Positions 32,366 to 41,455 of a stretch of 64,000 nucleotides of DNA are shown here, piece by piece. The stretch is from contig CAKRZR010000002.1 of NCBI GenBank assembly GCA_934433485.1, positions 1-64,000 of the forward strand, given 5' to 3'. Position 1 is the first letter of the stretch. Each line of letters begins with the position of its first letter. A program made the position numbers and the translations under genes. The DNA is from an uncultured Eubacteriales bacterium (GTDB lineage Bacteria > Bacillota > Clostridia > Oscillospirales > CAG-272). The notes beneath the pieces were generated by a model. The model did no database searches, was not told the origin of the DNA, and saw only the letters and a program-made list of their open reading frames with translations.

Positions 32366-34207
32366 ATGTGCGGTTTTGTCGGCTTCACCGGTATGCTTGC
32401 CAATCGCCGGGAAATATTACAAAAAATGGCGGATCGGATCCTCCACCGCGGTCCCGATTCCGAGGGTTTCTACCTCGACGGAGAACGGGACGACGACGCC
32501 TTCGCGCTTGGATTCCGCCGTCTGTCCATCATAGACCTCGCGTCCGGCAGTCAGCCAATGGAGAATGAGGACGGCAGCGTGGTGATCGTTTTCAACGGCG
32601 AGATCTACAATTTTGAGGAGCTGCGCACGGTGCTCATCGAACGTGGTCACGTGTTCCGAACAAGGTGCGACACGGAGGTCATCCTCCATGGCTATGAGGA
32701 ATACGGCGCGGAGATCGTGAAAAAGCTCCGCGGCATGTTCGCGTTCGTGATCCGGGATAAAAAGCGCCATCGGCTCTTCGGCGCGCGCGATCCGTTCGGG
32801 ATCAAGCCGTTCTATTACGCCTCGCCGCGGGAGAATGTGCTGCTGTTCGGCTCGGAGATCAAGAGCTTTTTGGAGCATCCCGATTTTCATCCCGCCGTCA
32901 ATCCAAACGCGCTCCGGGCGTATCTCACCTTCCAATACTCGAGCATGGCGCAGACCTTCTTCTCCGGCGTCTATAAACTGCCTGCCGCGCACTATTTCGT
33001 GTACGAGGACGGCAAAATGACCACGGAACGGTATTGGGAAGTCGATTTCACAAAGAAAACCTCGCTTTCCTATGAGGAGTGCGCCTGCCAGATCGACGCG
33101 CGCGTGCGGGAATCCGTGAAAGCGCACCGGATCAGCGACGTACCGGTCGGCTCGTTTCTGTCCGGCGGCGTCGATTCGAGCTATATCACCGCCTGTCTGA
33201 TGCCGGAGAACACATTCTCGGTCGGCTTCGGCGGCGAAAAATTCGACGAAACCGGCGAGGCGGCGGAGCTGTCCGCACGGCTGGGGATCCGCAACTTCAT
33301 CGACCATCTGACGGCGGAGGAGTGCATGGCGGCGTTCCCGACGATCCAGTACCACATGGACGAACCGCAATCCAATCCGTCCGCGGTGCCGCTCTATTTT
33401 CTCGCAAAGCTGGCACGCGAACAGGTGACCGTTGTGCTGTCCGGAGAGGGTGCGGACGAAATTTACGCCGGGTACGAATGGTACGACGACGGTCCGCTCA
33501 TGCGCAAATATAAACATATCCCCGCGACCCTGCGTCGTGCCGCAGCCGGGGTAACACGCCATCTGCCGTACTTCAAAGGGCACGATTTCATTCTGCACGG
33601 CACCGGAAGACCGGAGGACTATTTCATCGGACAGGCGTATGTGTTCCCGGAGACGGAGGCACTGTCCCTTCTGCGGGAGCCGTATCGTCACGGTCCGTCC
33701 GTGCGCGACATCGTGACGCCGATCTACAAGGAGGCCGCCGGGCTGTCCGAGGTGGAGAAAAAGCAGTATCTCGACCTCCATCTGTGGCTGCAGGGCGACA
33801 TTCTCCTGAAAGCGGACAAGATGAGCATGGCGCATTCTCTGGAGCTGCGCGTACCGTACCTCGATAAATATGTCATGGAGGAGGCGGCGACACTCCCGGT
33901 ATCGTATAAGCTCGACGGACACGACACGAAAGCGGTGCTGCGGACTGCCGCGAACAAGACCTTGCCCGACGCGTGGGCACATCGTCCGAAAAAGGGCTTT
34001 CCCGTGCCGATCCGCGACTGGCTGCGCGAGGACAAAATCTACACTGCCGTGCGTGCCGATCTGACCTCGGATGTCGCCGCAGAATACTTCGACACAAACG
34101 CCCTTGCCAAGCTTCTCGACGACCACAAATCCGGCGCGGCACGAAACCAGCGCAAGGTCTGGACGGCGTATACATTTCTCACCTGGCACAAGCAGTTTAT
34201 GGAGTAA
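32366..34207 (+). CDS. asnB: Glutamine-dependent asparagine synthetase, possibly amidating D-aspartate
   Basis: A 613-residue protein. Cys2 (MCGFVGF) is the glutaminase nucleophile; HRGPDSEGF, FNGEIYNFEEL and DPFGIKPFYY complete the Ntn domain. The synthetase domain has the PP-loop SFLSGGVDSSYI, LSGEGADEIYAGYE and HSLELRVPYLD. The standard reaction amidates L-aspartate. In the operon context (ATP-grasp ligase, Asp/Glu racemase, MurE-like ligase immediately downstream) it parallels AsnH of lactic-acid bacteria, which amidates D-Asp in the peptidoglycan bridge. That specialised role is inferred from the neighbours; ordinary asparagine synthesis is the alternative. Confidence 0.92.
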   Translation: MCGFVGFTGMLANRREILQKMADRILHRGPDSEGFYLDGERDDDAFALGFRRLSIIDLASGSQPMENEDGSVVIVFNGEIYNFEELRTVLIERGHVFRTRCDTEVILHGYEEYGAEIVKKLRGMFAFVIRDKKRHRLFGARDPFGIKPFYYASPRENVLLFGSEIKSFLEHPDFHPAVNPNALRAYLTFQYSSMAQTFFSGVYKLPAAHYFVYEDGKMTTERYWEVDFTKKTSLSYEECACQIDARVRESVKAHRISDVPVGSFLSGGVDSSYITACLMPENTFSVGFGGEKFDETGEAAELSARLGIRNFIDHLTAEECMAAFPTIQYHMDEPQSNPSAVPLYFLAKLAREQVTVVLSGEGADEIYAGYEWYDDGPLMRKYKHIPATLRRAAAGVTRHLPYFKGHDFILHGTGRPEDYFIGQAYVFPETEALSLLREPYRHGPSVRDIVTPIYKEAAGLSEVEKKQYLDLHLWLQGDILLKADKMSMAHSLELRVPYLDKYVMEEAATLPVSYKLDGHDTKAVLRTAANKTLPDAWAHRPKKGFPVPIRDWLREDKIYTAVRADLTSDVAAEYFDTNALAKLLDDHKSGAARNQRKVWTAYTFLTWHKQFME

Positions 34208-34276
34208 ATCACTGAAGATAAGGACAGCGCAGGTCTGCCGCAATCCGGCTTGGCGTGCGCAAGGGATATAACGAAA

Positions 34277-35515
34277 ATGGATAAAACGATCGTTCCGGTG
34301 CTGCTTGGCGCCGACCTCAACTGCTACAACATCGCGCGCGCCTTTCATATGCGCTACGGTGTGAAATCCTACGCGTTCGGACGGTACGCCATCGCGCCCA
34401 CCAAATATTCCACCATCGTCCATTTCACGATTGTTCCCGCAATCGATCGGGACGACGTAATGCTCGACACCCTGCACCGGTTCGCGGACGCGCATATCGG
34501 TGACACCATGGTGCTCTTCGGCTGTACGGACGACTACGCGGCAATGATCATCCGCAACCGTGAGGAGCTGTCCGACTTCATCCTGCCGTACACAAAGGCG
34601 GAGCTGATGGAGCCGCTCGCGAAAAAGGCGGAATTTTACGAAACCTGCGAAAAGTTCGGCATCCCGTACCCGAAAACGGTGGTGCTGATGGAAAAAGCGG
34701 AGCTCTCTGCCCTCTCGCCGGATGCGCTTGGGTTCTCATACCCGATCATCGTCAAGCCCTCGTCCAGCGTCGATTACTGGAAGCATCCGTTTGACGGGAT
34801 GAAGAAGGTATATGTGGCAAAATCCGTGGAGGACGCGAAATCCATCATCGACGCCATCTATGACGCAGGATATCCGGACAAGATGATCCTACAGGAATTT
34901 ATCCCCGGCGGCGACTCCCAGATGCGCGTGCTCACCACATTTTCCGATCACAACGGCAAGGTACGCGCCATGTGTCTTGGTCACACAATGCTGGAGGAGC
35001 ACACGCCGAAGGGACTCGGGAACCACGCCGCAATCGTTACCGAACCGGTATCCGACCTGCCTGTCGCTGCAAAAATCAAGGAAATGCTTGAATCCGTCGG
35101 CTATACGGGTTTTGGCAACTTCGATATCAAGCTCAACCCCAACGATCCCACGGGCAGGGACTATCGCGTGTTTGAGATCAATCTGCGGCAGGGGAGAAGC
35201 AACTTCTATGTGACCGCCGCCGGTCTGAACATCGCCTATCTCGCGACCGAGGTCTATCCATCCGACGGCGACGATTGTGTGATGAACGATCGCGAGGTGT
35301 TCTGGCACCACATCCCGCGCGCCGTAGCGTACAGCTATACGGACGATCCAGCTCTTGTGGAAAAGGCAAAATCCCTCGACCGTGCCGGGGCGGAATATTC
35401 CTCTCTCTGGTACCCGCCGGATATGTGCCGCAGTCCCCTACGGTTCGTCTGCGTCCTGGAACAGCTGCGCCGCCAGAAGAAAAAATACAGAACCTACTGC
35501 CAAAAGTACAGATAA
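34277..35515 (+). CDS. ATP-grasp ligase, candidate D-aspartate ligase
   Basis: A 412-residue ATP-grasp enzyme. SYPIIVKPSSSVDYW holds the ATP-binding lysine, MILQEFIPGGDSQMRVLTTF the adenine-contacting strand, and NFDIKLNPNDPTGRDYRVFEINLRQGR the Mg-binding acid/Asn residues. Family members join a carboxylate to an amine through an acyl-phosphate. Position between an asparagine synthetase and an aspartate/glutamate racemase, upstream of a MurE-like gene, matches the D-aspartate ligase (Asl) step, which adds D-Asp to the residue-3 side chain of UDP-MurNAc-peptide. ATG 34277 has a weak ribosome site 70 bases after asnB. Substrate is inferred; another amino-acid ligase is possible. Confidence 0.8.
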   Translation: MDKTIVPVLLGADLNCYNIARAFHMRYGVKSYAFGRYAIAPTKYSTIVHFTIVPAIDRDDVMLDTLHRFADAHIGDTMVLFGCTDDYAAMIIRNREELSDFILPYTKAELMEPLAKKAEFYETCEKFGIPYPKTVVLMEKAELSALSPDALGFSYPIIVKPSSSVDYWKHPFDGMKKVYVAKSVEDAKSIIDAIYDAGYPDKMILQEFIPGGDSQMRVLTTFSDHNGKVRAMCLGHTMLEEHTPKGLGNHAAIVTEPVSDLPVAAKIKEMLESVGYTGFGNFDIKLNPNDPTGRDYRVFEINLRQGRSNFYVTAAGLNIAYLATEVYPSDGDDCVMNDREVFWHHIPRAVAYSYTDDPALVEKAKSLDRAGAEYSSLWYPPDMCRSPLRFVCVLEQLRRQKKKYRTYCQKYR

Positions 35516-35542
35516 TCCGTTTCGCGAATCGAGGCACAAGCT

Positions 35543-36316
35543 ATGAATCATCCCGCAAATCCGCATCCGCTGCTCGGCGTACTGGGCGGACTCGGTCCCC
35601 TGTCCAGCGCATATTTCTACGAGCGCGTCACCGCGTTCACAAAGGCAGAACGAGATCAGGATCACATCGATATCATTCTGTCCAGCCGCGCATCCACACC
35701 GGACAGAACCGCGTACATTCTCGGGCAAAGCGACGAGTGCCCGCTGCCGTACATGATCCACGACGCGAAATCGCTGGAGGTCTACGGCGCTACCGCCTTA
35801 GTAATCCCCTGCAACACGGCGCATTACTTCATCCACGAGGTACGCCGCGCGGTATCCGTCCCGGTGCCGAGCATCATCACGGAAACGGTGCTGTATCTCC
35901 GGCGAAACGGTTTTCACAAGGCGTGCATTCTCGCGACACAGGGCACCATCTCCTCGGGAGCCTATCAGGAAGAGCTGTCGAAATACGGACTGTCCTATGC
36001 CATTCCCGATCGCATCGGTCAGGAAGCAGTTATGGACATCATCTATGGCGACGTTAAAAAAGGCGTGATCCCCTCGCCGGAAAAGCTCTTCACTGCCGCT
36101 GCGCCGTCCTTTGCCGCCGGATGCGACTGTGCGATCCTCGGCTGCACGGAATTGTCCCTGCTCCACCGGGACATGGTCGGCGCCTACGCGGACAACCGGT
36201 TTGTCGATTCCTTAGACGTGCTTGCCGCTGTTTCCATCCGGCTGATGGGGCATGCTGTGGTTGGATTCCCGGATACAGAAGAGACATCCGGCACCGATCG
36301 TTTCTATGACAACTAA
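35543..36316 (+). CDS. Aspartate/glutamate racemase family protein
   Basis: A 257-residue two-cysteine racemase. GVLGGLGPLSSAYFYERV is the family start, and the catalytic Cys residues are in ALVIPCNTAHYF and AILGCTELSLLH. It should interconvert L- and D-aspartate (or glutamate) without PLP. GAGGCACAAGCT precedes ATG 35543, 27 bases after the ligase. In context it would make D-Asp for the preceding ligase (RacD/RacAsl role). Glutamate racemase MurI is the alternative, but the AspR-type motif order fits aspartate racemase better. Confidence 0.88.
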   Translation: MNHPANPHPLLGVLGGLGPLSSAYFYERVTAFTKAERDQDHIDIILSSRASTPDRTAYILGQSDECPLPYMIHDAKSLEVYGATALVIPCNTAHYFIHEVRRAVSVPVPSIITETVLYLRRNGFHKACILATQGTISSGAYQEELSKYGLSYAIPDRIGQEAVMDIIYGDVKKGVIPSPEKLFTAAAPSFAAGCDCAILGCTELSLLHRDMVGAYADNRFVDSLDVLAAVSIRLMGHAVVGFPDTEETSGTDRFYDN

Positions 36317-36329
36317 GGAGGTGCGCGTC

Positions 36330-37829
36330 ATGCAGCTTTCCGCGCTTTTACAGGCATATCCCATCTCCACCGTCACCGGAGATGCGCGTCTGGATATCGA
36401 CGCCATTGAATACGATTCCCGCTATGCGTCTGCCCGCTGTCTCTTTTTCTGCTTGCCCGGCGCCCGGGTGGATGGTCATACGTTCGCACCGCTTGCCTAC
36501 GCAGCCGGATGCCGCGCGTTTGTCTGTGCCCATCCGCTGGACACGATCCCATCGGATGCCGTACAGATCCTTGTAGACAACCCGCGTCGAGCGCTCGCTT
36601 TTCTTTCCGCCGCGTTTTATGGCGAACCGGCAAAAGCCCTGACCGTTATCGGCATCACCGGCACCAAGGGCAAGACAACGACGGCGATTCTTTTGTCCGA
36701 GATCTTATGCGGCTGTGGGATTCCCTGCGCGTACATCGGCTCCAATGGGGTCGTGATCGGAAAAGAACATTTTGAAACCGTCAACACCACGCCGGAAAGC
36801 CGCGAGCTCCACCGCTACTTTCGAATGATGGTTGATCACGGGATCACGAATGTCGTCATGGAGGTTTCCTCGCAGGCGCTGATCACACACCGCGTCGAGG
36901 GCATTCCGTTTGACACCTGCATGTACACAAATCTCTCGGTGGATCACATCGGCGGCGTGGAGCATCCGACATTCGCGGATTATATGGCAGCCAAAGCGCG
37001 CCTGTTCCGGGATTTTCACCCGGCGCATGTGATCTGCAACGTGGACGACGCGCACTGGACGGACGTGGTAGGACTGCCAGACGCGGATTTCATCGGCTAC
37101 GGCGTACATCAGCCGCTGTCGGAGTGCTGTCGGTTCGTCGCGAAAAATATCCGTCCGTTCCGCAGTGAGACGGCGCTTGGCATCGATTTTACCTGCGTCA
37201 CGGAGAAAAACGGCGAGACCCCGATCCGACTGCGCACGCCCGGTGAATTTTCCGTCTACAACGGTCTGTGCGCGATCGCCGCCGCCTCCGTTTATGGCGT
37301 AACGGTACCGGACGCGGCACGGATCCTACAGACGCTGTCCATCCACGGACGGTTCGAAATCGTGGACGCGCTGCCCGGCGTGACGTTCTTACTCGATTAC
37401 GCGCACAATGGGCTCAGTCTCGAAAGCGCGCTGCGGGTATTGCGGGAATACCATCCGCATCGGCTGATCTGTCTTTTCGGCTCCGTGGGCTGTCGGACGA
37501 AAAACCGCCGTCGGGAACTGGGAGAGGCCGCCGGGAAATACGCCGACTACGCCATCATCACCGCGGACAACCCGGATACGGAGGACCCCGCCGCGATCAA
37601 CCGGGAGATCCTCTCCTATTTCGACCGCACAAAGCCCTACCTGCTGTTCGACGATCGTGAGGACGCGCTGCGCGCCGTGGTGCAAATGGCACAGGTCGGA
37701 GACATTGTCCTGTGCGCCGGGAAAGGTCACGAAACGTATCAGCTAATAAACGGTGAAAAAAAGCCGTTTTCCGAACGGGAAATCATTTTACACGAGGCGG
37801 CTCTGCGTCTGGCGAGTCTGCCTGTCTAA
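36330..37829 (+). CDS. murE: MurE-like UDP-MurNAc-tripeptide ligase, probably not meso-DAP specific
   Basis: A 499-residue Mur ligase. The P-loop is ITGTKGKTTTAIL; VNTTPESRELHRYF contacts the UDP-peptide; AAKARLFRDF holds the carbamylated Lys; HGRFEIVDAL and LLDYAHNGLSLESAL follow. The residue-3 selectivity loop reads ADNPDTEDP. Meso-DAP enzymes normally have DNPR, with the Arg binding DAP; its absence suggests L-Lys, L-Orn or another diamine. ATG 36330, with AAGGAGGTG at 8 bases, is preferred over upstream ATGs. It starts 13 bases after the racemase gene. Whether it is the organism's only MurE cannot be seen here. Confidence 0.87.
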   Translation: MQLSALLQAYPISTVTGDARLDIDAIEYDSRYASARCLFFCLPGARVDGHTFAPLAYAAGCRAFVCAHPLDTIPSDAVQILVDNPRRALAFLSAAFYGEPAKALTVIGITGTKGKTTTAILLSEILCGCGIPCAYIGSNGVVIGKEHFETVNTTPESRELHRYFRMMVDHGITNVVMEVSSQALITHRVEGIPFDTCMYTNLSVDHIGGVEHPTFADYMAAKARLFRDFHPAHVICNVDDAHWTDVVGLPDADFIGYGVHQPLSECCRFVAKNIRPFRSETALGIDFTCVTEKNGETPIRLRTPGEFSVYNGLCAIAAASVYGVTVPDAARILQTLSIHGRFEIVDALPGVTFLLDYAHNGLSLESALRVLREYHPHRLICLFGSVGCRTKNRRRELGEAAGKYADYAIITADNPDTEDPAAINREILSYFDRTKPYLLFDDREDALRAVVQMAQVGDIVLCAGKGHETYQLINGEKKPFSEREIILHEAALRLASLPV

Positions 37830-37843
37830 CTTTGGAGGTTACA

Positions 37844-38941
37844 ATGCAAATCAGAATCACAGATCACAACGAAAACGAATATGTGAAGAGCGACCGCTAC
37901 GAGGTGTTCAATGACGCGGGTGTATCGATGTCCCACGCCGGTGCTGTCACACGGCAGACCCGGTTCGCGGGCAGTAACATCACCACACTGGCAATCGGCG
38001 GCGTTGGAACCGCGCCGGAATACCGCAGAAACGGCTGTGTACGCGCCATGTTTGAGGAGATTCTACCAAAAGCCAAGGAAAACGGCTGGGCGGTAAGCAT
38101 CCTGCATCCGTTCTCGTTCTCCTACTACCGCAAATTCGGCTATGAGAAGGTGTCCGATCATGTGCTGCTCTCCTTCCCGATCACAGCACTGGACTTTCTC
38201 CCGCGTGATCCGGGACTGGTGCCGTACACGGACGAACGCGCCGCGGATCTCATCGAGCTCTTTGACCGCTGCACGAAAAACCGCAACCTGACCTTCCAGC
38301 GTCCGAGCGCGGGCGCTTTTGGGCACAGAAAATATCTCTACTATGAAAACGGCAGAGCGGAGGGCTACATCGCGCTGGAGCTGCAAAACCACTACGATAT
38401 CAACCGGATGGTCAGCGACAATCTGCACATCTACGAAATGGGCTACACCTCTCCGAAAGCACTGCGCGCGCTGCTCAGCTTCTGTCGGATGTTCGAGGGC
38501 GAACTGGACACCGTGCTCATCCACGACGTCGGTATGCTGCCGGAGGTCGATCTGCTTCTGAAGCACTACACGCACACCGCCTACCGCACCGTACCGGACA
38601 TTATGGCGCGCGTGCTTGATACCAAAGCGATCCTCGAGGCGAACGCGTATCCGACGGAAAAGGGTCATTTCACCGTGCGTGTCGAGGACAAGTACGATTC
38701 TGTGCGCGGCGTGTACCGGGTAGCGTACGAAAACGGCGTCGGCGAAGTCGAACAGCTCTCCGATGAGGCGGATTTTGATCTGTCCGCACCGGTCGCCGCG
38801 TTCACCCGTATGGTCTACGGCTACGACGCATACAACGCGTACCTCGCCTCCTTCATGGACGGAGTACAGGTCAACAACGATGCCGTCGATTTCTTCCGCG
38901 CGTTCCCGAAGAGAATGAACGGCCTGTTCGAGCATTTTTGA
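37844..38941 (+). CDS. Eis-like GNAT N-acetyltransferase
   Basis: A 365-residue protein with the GNAT CoA-binding stretch IGGVGTAPEYRRNGCVRAMFEEIL, then ILHPFSFSYYRKFGYE, matching the Eis layout of two GNAT domains and a C-terminal sterol-carrier-like domain (about 270-365). Eis enzymes acetylate amines, including aminoglycosides; the substrate here is unknown. TTGGAGG precedes ATG 37844, 14 bases after the MurE stop, so it is co-transcribed with the wall operon. A wall link is only positional. Confidence 0.85.
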   Translation: MQIRITDHNENEYVKSDRYEVFNDAGVSMSHAGAVTRQTRFAGSNITTLAIGGVGTAPEYRRNGCVRAMFEEILPKAKENGWAVSILHPFSFSYYRKFGYEKVSDHVLLSFPITALDFLPRDPGLVPYTDERAADLIELFDRCTKNRNLTFQRPSAGAFGHRKYLYYENGRAEGYIALELQNHYDINRMVSDNLHIYEMGYTSPKALRALLSFCRMFEGELDTVLIHDVGMLPEVDLLLKHYTHTAYRTVPDIMARVLDTKAILEANAYPTEKGHFTVRVEDKYDSVRGVYRVAYENGVGEVEQLSDEADFDLSAPVAAFTRMVYGYDAYNAYLASFMDGVQVNNDAVDFFRAFPKRMNGLFEHF

Positions 38942-38962
38942 TCCTGCCGTACAGAAAACCAC

Positions 38963-39005
38963 AAAAGACATGGCGTTCCGTTTTTTCGGAATCCCATGTC
39001 TTTTC
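38963..39005. terminator. Bidirectional terminator, acetyltransferase and FkbM genes
   Basis: AAAAGACATGG-CG-TTCCG pairs with CGGAA-TC-CCATGTCTTTT around a loop of T residues, between convergent genes. Confidence 0.88.
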
Positions 39006-39006
39006 G

Positions 39007-40101
39007 TTATATGCGATTCGGTTTCACCGCGTATAGAGTCACATCCCACAACGGAATGCAGTCCGGACGGCGCAGGTATAGTCTGTGCTCCGGCAGGATC
39101 TCATGAATCTTCAACGGCAGTTCCCACAGATCCTCCGTGCGATGATAGAGCGAGACTGCCAAAGACGGTCGATCCTGTGCCAGGGTACACGCCGCGCCGG
39201 AGATCGCCTGCCATTCCGCTCCCTCCACATCGAGCTTGTAAAGATCGAACGCGCCGCATGCCTCGCGCAGAGAATCGATGGTCGCGCACGGCACCGTTTT
39301 TTCCTTCGCGCGGTGGTTTTTTCCCTCGATCCCAGAGCCGCGGCTTGCCGACGCCGACAGGTGGATCTCGCCGTTCTCGTTCCACAGCGCGGTATGCAGC
39401 GGATGAATCGCGGCACGTGTTTCCGTCTCGGCGTACGCACAGAGCTTTCCGTATGTTTTCTCATCCGATTCCGCCGCCCAAATCTCGCGTACGCCGGGAA
39501 ACGCCGTGCAGAACAGCGCCGCGCTGTCCCCACGATAGGCGCCGCCATCCAGAATGGTGGCGATAGAGCAGTTTGCAAACAAGGTACGCAAATCGTCTGT
39601 GGGATTGGTTATGCGCCGGAGATAGCGGTACTCACCCGTCCAACGAAACCACAGCGCGTCGGTATACAGCTCCTGCGAGAACGGCTCGGAAAACAGCGCT
39701 GCCGCCGCGTCGATGGAGAGGAGGTTTTGCGTCACGCACGCACGGTCGAACAGTGCGCCGCCGTACAAGGGTACGTCCGGGATGTAGAGCGTGTGCCGCT
39801 TGTCCAACTCTTCGATGAAGACGCGCACCTCCTGCAAAGTCGTTCCAAACGCGAGCAGCACCACAATGTCCTCTCCATACCGCGCGAGCACATCAGAATA
39901 CGCCTGCACCGGGAAATCATGGAATGTACGCGAACGGACAAATCCGTCGGAGGCGAACACACCGGTTGGCGCTACGCCGTATTGTGCAAGCGCGGACAGG
40001 ATCTTGTCTCCGCCGTTGCCGGTTCCGTAGAGAAAAATCGGACGCATTTCCGACCGCAGCCGTTCCCACAGGCATGGCGTATCCAGAAGCGGCGGGATCA
40101 T
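39007..40101 (-). CDS. FkbM-family methyltransferase
   Basis: A 364-residue protein. The N-terminal half has FLYGTGNGGDKILSAL, a nucleotide-binding-like fold. The C-terminal half has the SAM site TILDGGAYRGDSAALF, the FkbM motif IDSLREACGAFDLYKLDVEGAEW and SLYHRTEDLWELPL. FkbM members O-methylate sugars or polyketides; this could modify a surface or lipid-linked glycan. ATG 40101 overlaps the upstream amidohydrolase stop by 4 bases (ATGA), which fixes the start. Substrate unknown. Confidence 0.85.
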   Translation of the reverse strand: MIPPLLDTPCLWERLRSEMRPIFLYGTGNGGDKILSALAQYGVAPTGVFASDGFVRSRTFHDFPVQAYSDVLARYGEDIVVLLAFGTTLQEVRVFIEELDKRHTLYIPDVPLYGGALFDRACVTQNLLSIDAAAALFSEPFSQELYTDALWFRWTGEYRYLRRITNPTDDLRTLFANCSIATILDGGAYRGDSAALFCTAFPGVREIWAAESDEKTYGKLCAYAETETRAAIHPLHTALWNENGEIHLSASASRGSGIEGKNHRAKEKTVPCATIDSLREACGAFDLYKLDVEGAEWQAISGAACTLAQDRPSLAVSLYHRTEDLWELPLKIHEILPEHRLYLRRPDCIPLWDVTLYAVKPNRI

Positions 40102-40958
40102 TCCGCGTTCTCCAGTGCCGCCGCTTCTTTCTCCAAACGTAAAAACCGTACCGCGTTTTTCCATAGGATATCCTCGCGCACCGGAGACGGCAGCTCAAGT
40201 GCGTCGAACCGCGCGATCTCCCCGGCGACGTTTTTGACCGGGTAGTCGGTGCCGAACATGATGTGCTCCGCGCCAAGCGAATCGATCATATGGCGGGCGC
40301 GCTCCGGCGTCATAGCCCAGAGAGAGCTGGACGTGTCGAACCAGAGATGCTCATACCACGGTTTGTTCCGATTGGCGGCAAACCATGTCAGCGCGTCGTC
40401 CCACGCCATATACCCGCCGAAATGTGCCGCCGCGACGGTCAGGGTCGGGAAATTTTCCAGAATCCGCACCACCTTGGAGGCATGAGAATAGCGATAGCGC
40501 TGCCGGTTGTCGCCGACGTGCAGATAGAGCGGCATCTGCTTGGCGGCTAAAATCTCGTATAGCGGGAAGAGTCTCGGATCGTCTGCGTCCACCTCCTGGA
40601 TATCCGGATGAAGCTTGACCCCGCGCAGACCGAGTCCCTCCGCACGATCCATTTCCCCGGCGAAATCGGGGTAATCCTGATGCATGCCGGCAAAACCGAC
40701 CGTCAAAAAGCCGCGCGAACGGGAATACTCCGCCAATGCCGCGATGGAGTCGTTGACCTTTGGCACCTGGTGCGCGTTTGTGGCGACGGAGAACAGGAGA
40801 TAGCCTCGGATGTGGTTCGCGTTCGCCTGGGATTCAAGATGCGCGTAGGTTCCCTCGCCTTCCACGGTGAAGTCGTAGAAATGGCCGAGACTCTCCGTGG
40901 CGCGTCCGGCGATTTTTTCGGGATAGGTGTGCGTATGTATATCAAAAATTTTTTCCAT
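40098..40958 (-). CDS. Amidohydrolase (TIM-barrel metal hydrolase)
   Basis: A 286-residue protein beginning MEKIFDIHTHTYPEKIAG, whose HxH metal motif is typical of the amidohydrolase-2 family. It also has GVKLHPDIQEVDADD, LYLHVGDNRQ, VAAAHFGGYM and a late metal Asp in MFGTDYPVKN. It should hydrolyse or decarboxylate a small organic acid or amide, substrate unknown. The start at 40958 is set by the motif; the ribosome site is weak. It overlaps FkbM by 4 bases, so the two form a pair. Confidence 0.85.
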   Translation of the reverse strand: MEKIFDIHTHTYPEKIAGRATESLGHFYDFTVEGEGTYAHLESQANANHIRGYLLFSVATNAHQVPKVNDSIAALAEYSRSRGFLTVGFAGMHQDYPDFAGEMDRAEGLGLRGVKLHPDIQEVDADDPRLFPLYEILAAKQMPLYLHVGDNRQRYRYSHASKVVRILENFPTLTVAAAHFGGYMAWDDALTWFAANRNKPWYEHLWFDTSSSLWAMTPERARHMIDSLGAEHIMFGTDYPVKNVAGEIARFDALELPSPVREDILWKNAVRFLRLEKEAAALENAE

Positions 40959-41013
40959 ATCGGGTGTATTGTGCGCTCCCTGCGGAGCTTTTTCCTGTTT
41001 CTTTGCATCCGTA

Positions 41014-41042
41014 TTGCTTTTCCGTCCGTTTTGTGGTACAAT
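41014..41042 (+). promoter_or_regulatory. Promoter of the HIT gene
   Basis: TTGCTT at 41014-41019, 17 bases, TACAAT at 41037-41042. Confidence 0.72.
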
Positions 41043-41073
41043 AGAACTGCCCAAAACACAAGGAGGAATTGAA

Positions 41074-41412
41074 ATGGACTGCTTATTCTGCAAAATCGCC
41101 GCCGGGGAAATCCCGTCGAAGAAGGTATACGAGGACGCCGACATGCTCGCGTTCCACGACATCAACCCGGAAGCACCGGTACACGTGCTGGTAATTCCGA
41201 AAACGCACATCGGCTCTATGGATGCGGTAAACGCCGCAAACAGCGCCGTTGTCGCGAAAATTTTCGAGAAGATTCCGGAAATCGCGAAAGCCGCCGGGAT
41301 CGTAAACGGCTACCGCGTGATTTCGAACTGCGGACACGACGCCGGGCAATCTGTCCCGCATTTGCACTTCCACATACTTGGCGGCAAAGAGTTGCCGTTA
41401 CACATTGTGTAA
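41074..41412 (+). CDS. HIT-family nucleotide-binding protein
   Basis: A 112-residue protein with CLFCKIAAGEIPSKKVYED, VHVLVIPKTHI and the histidine triad SVPHLHFHILGG close to the end, the HINT-type pattern. HINT proteins hydrolyse adenosine phosphoramidates and clear aminoacyl-AMP. ATG 41074 follows AGGAGGAATT. It is monocistronic with a promoter and terminator of its own. Confidence 0.93.
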   Translation: MDCLFCKIAAGEIPSKKVYEDADMLAFHDINPEAPVHVLVIPKTHIGSMDAVNAANSAVVAKIFEKIPEIAKAAGIVNGYRVISNCGHDAGQSVPHLHFHILGGKELPLHIV

Positions 41413-41426
41413 CCGTACATATACTT

Positions 41427-41455
41427 GGGGAGAGATCTGCATCTCTCCCTTTTCT
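41427..41455 (+). terminator. Terminator after the HIT gene
   Basis: GGGGAGAGAT pairs with ATCTCTCCC around a 4-base loop, followed by TTTTC. The lysC stop codon is immediately beyond it on the other strand. Confidence 0.78.

Noticed and set aside
32417..34495. A 692-codon antisense frame opposite asnB.
   Set aside because: It mirrors the asnB codon pattern; no ribosome site or recognisable domain.
32366..37829. Cyanophycin-like synthetase (ATP-grasp plus Mur-ligase fusion) reading of the asnB operon.
   Set aside because: The ATP-grasp and Mur-ligase genes are separate, the MurE-like protein has its own N-terminal UDP-peptide domain, and racemase and asparagine synthetase fit the cross-bridge pathway directly.
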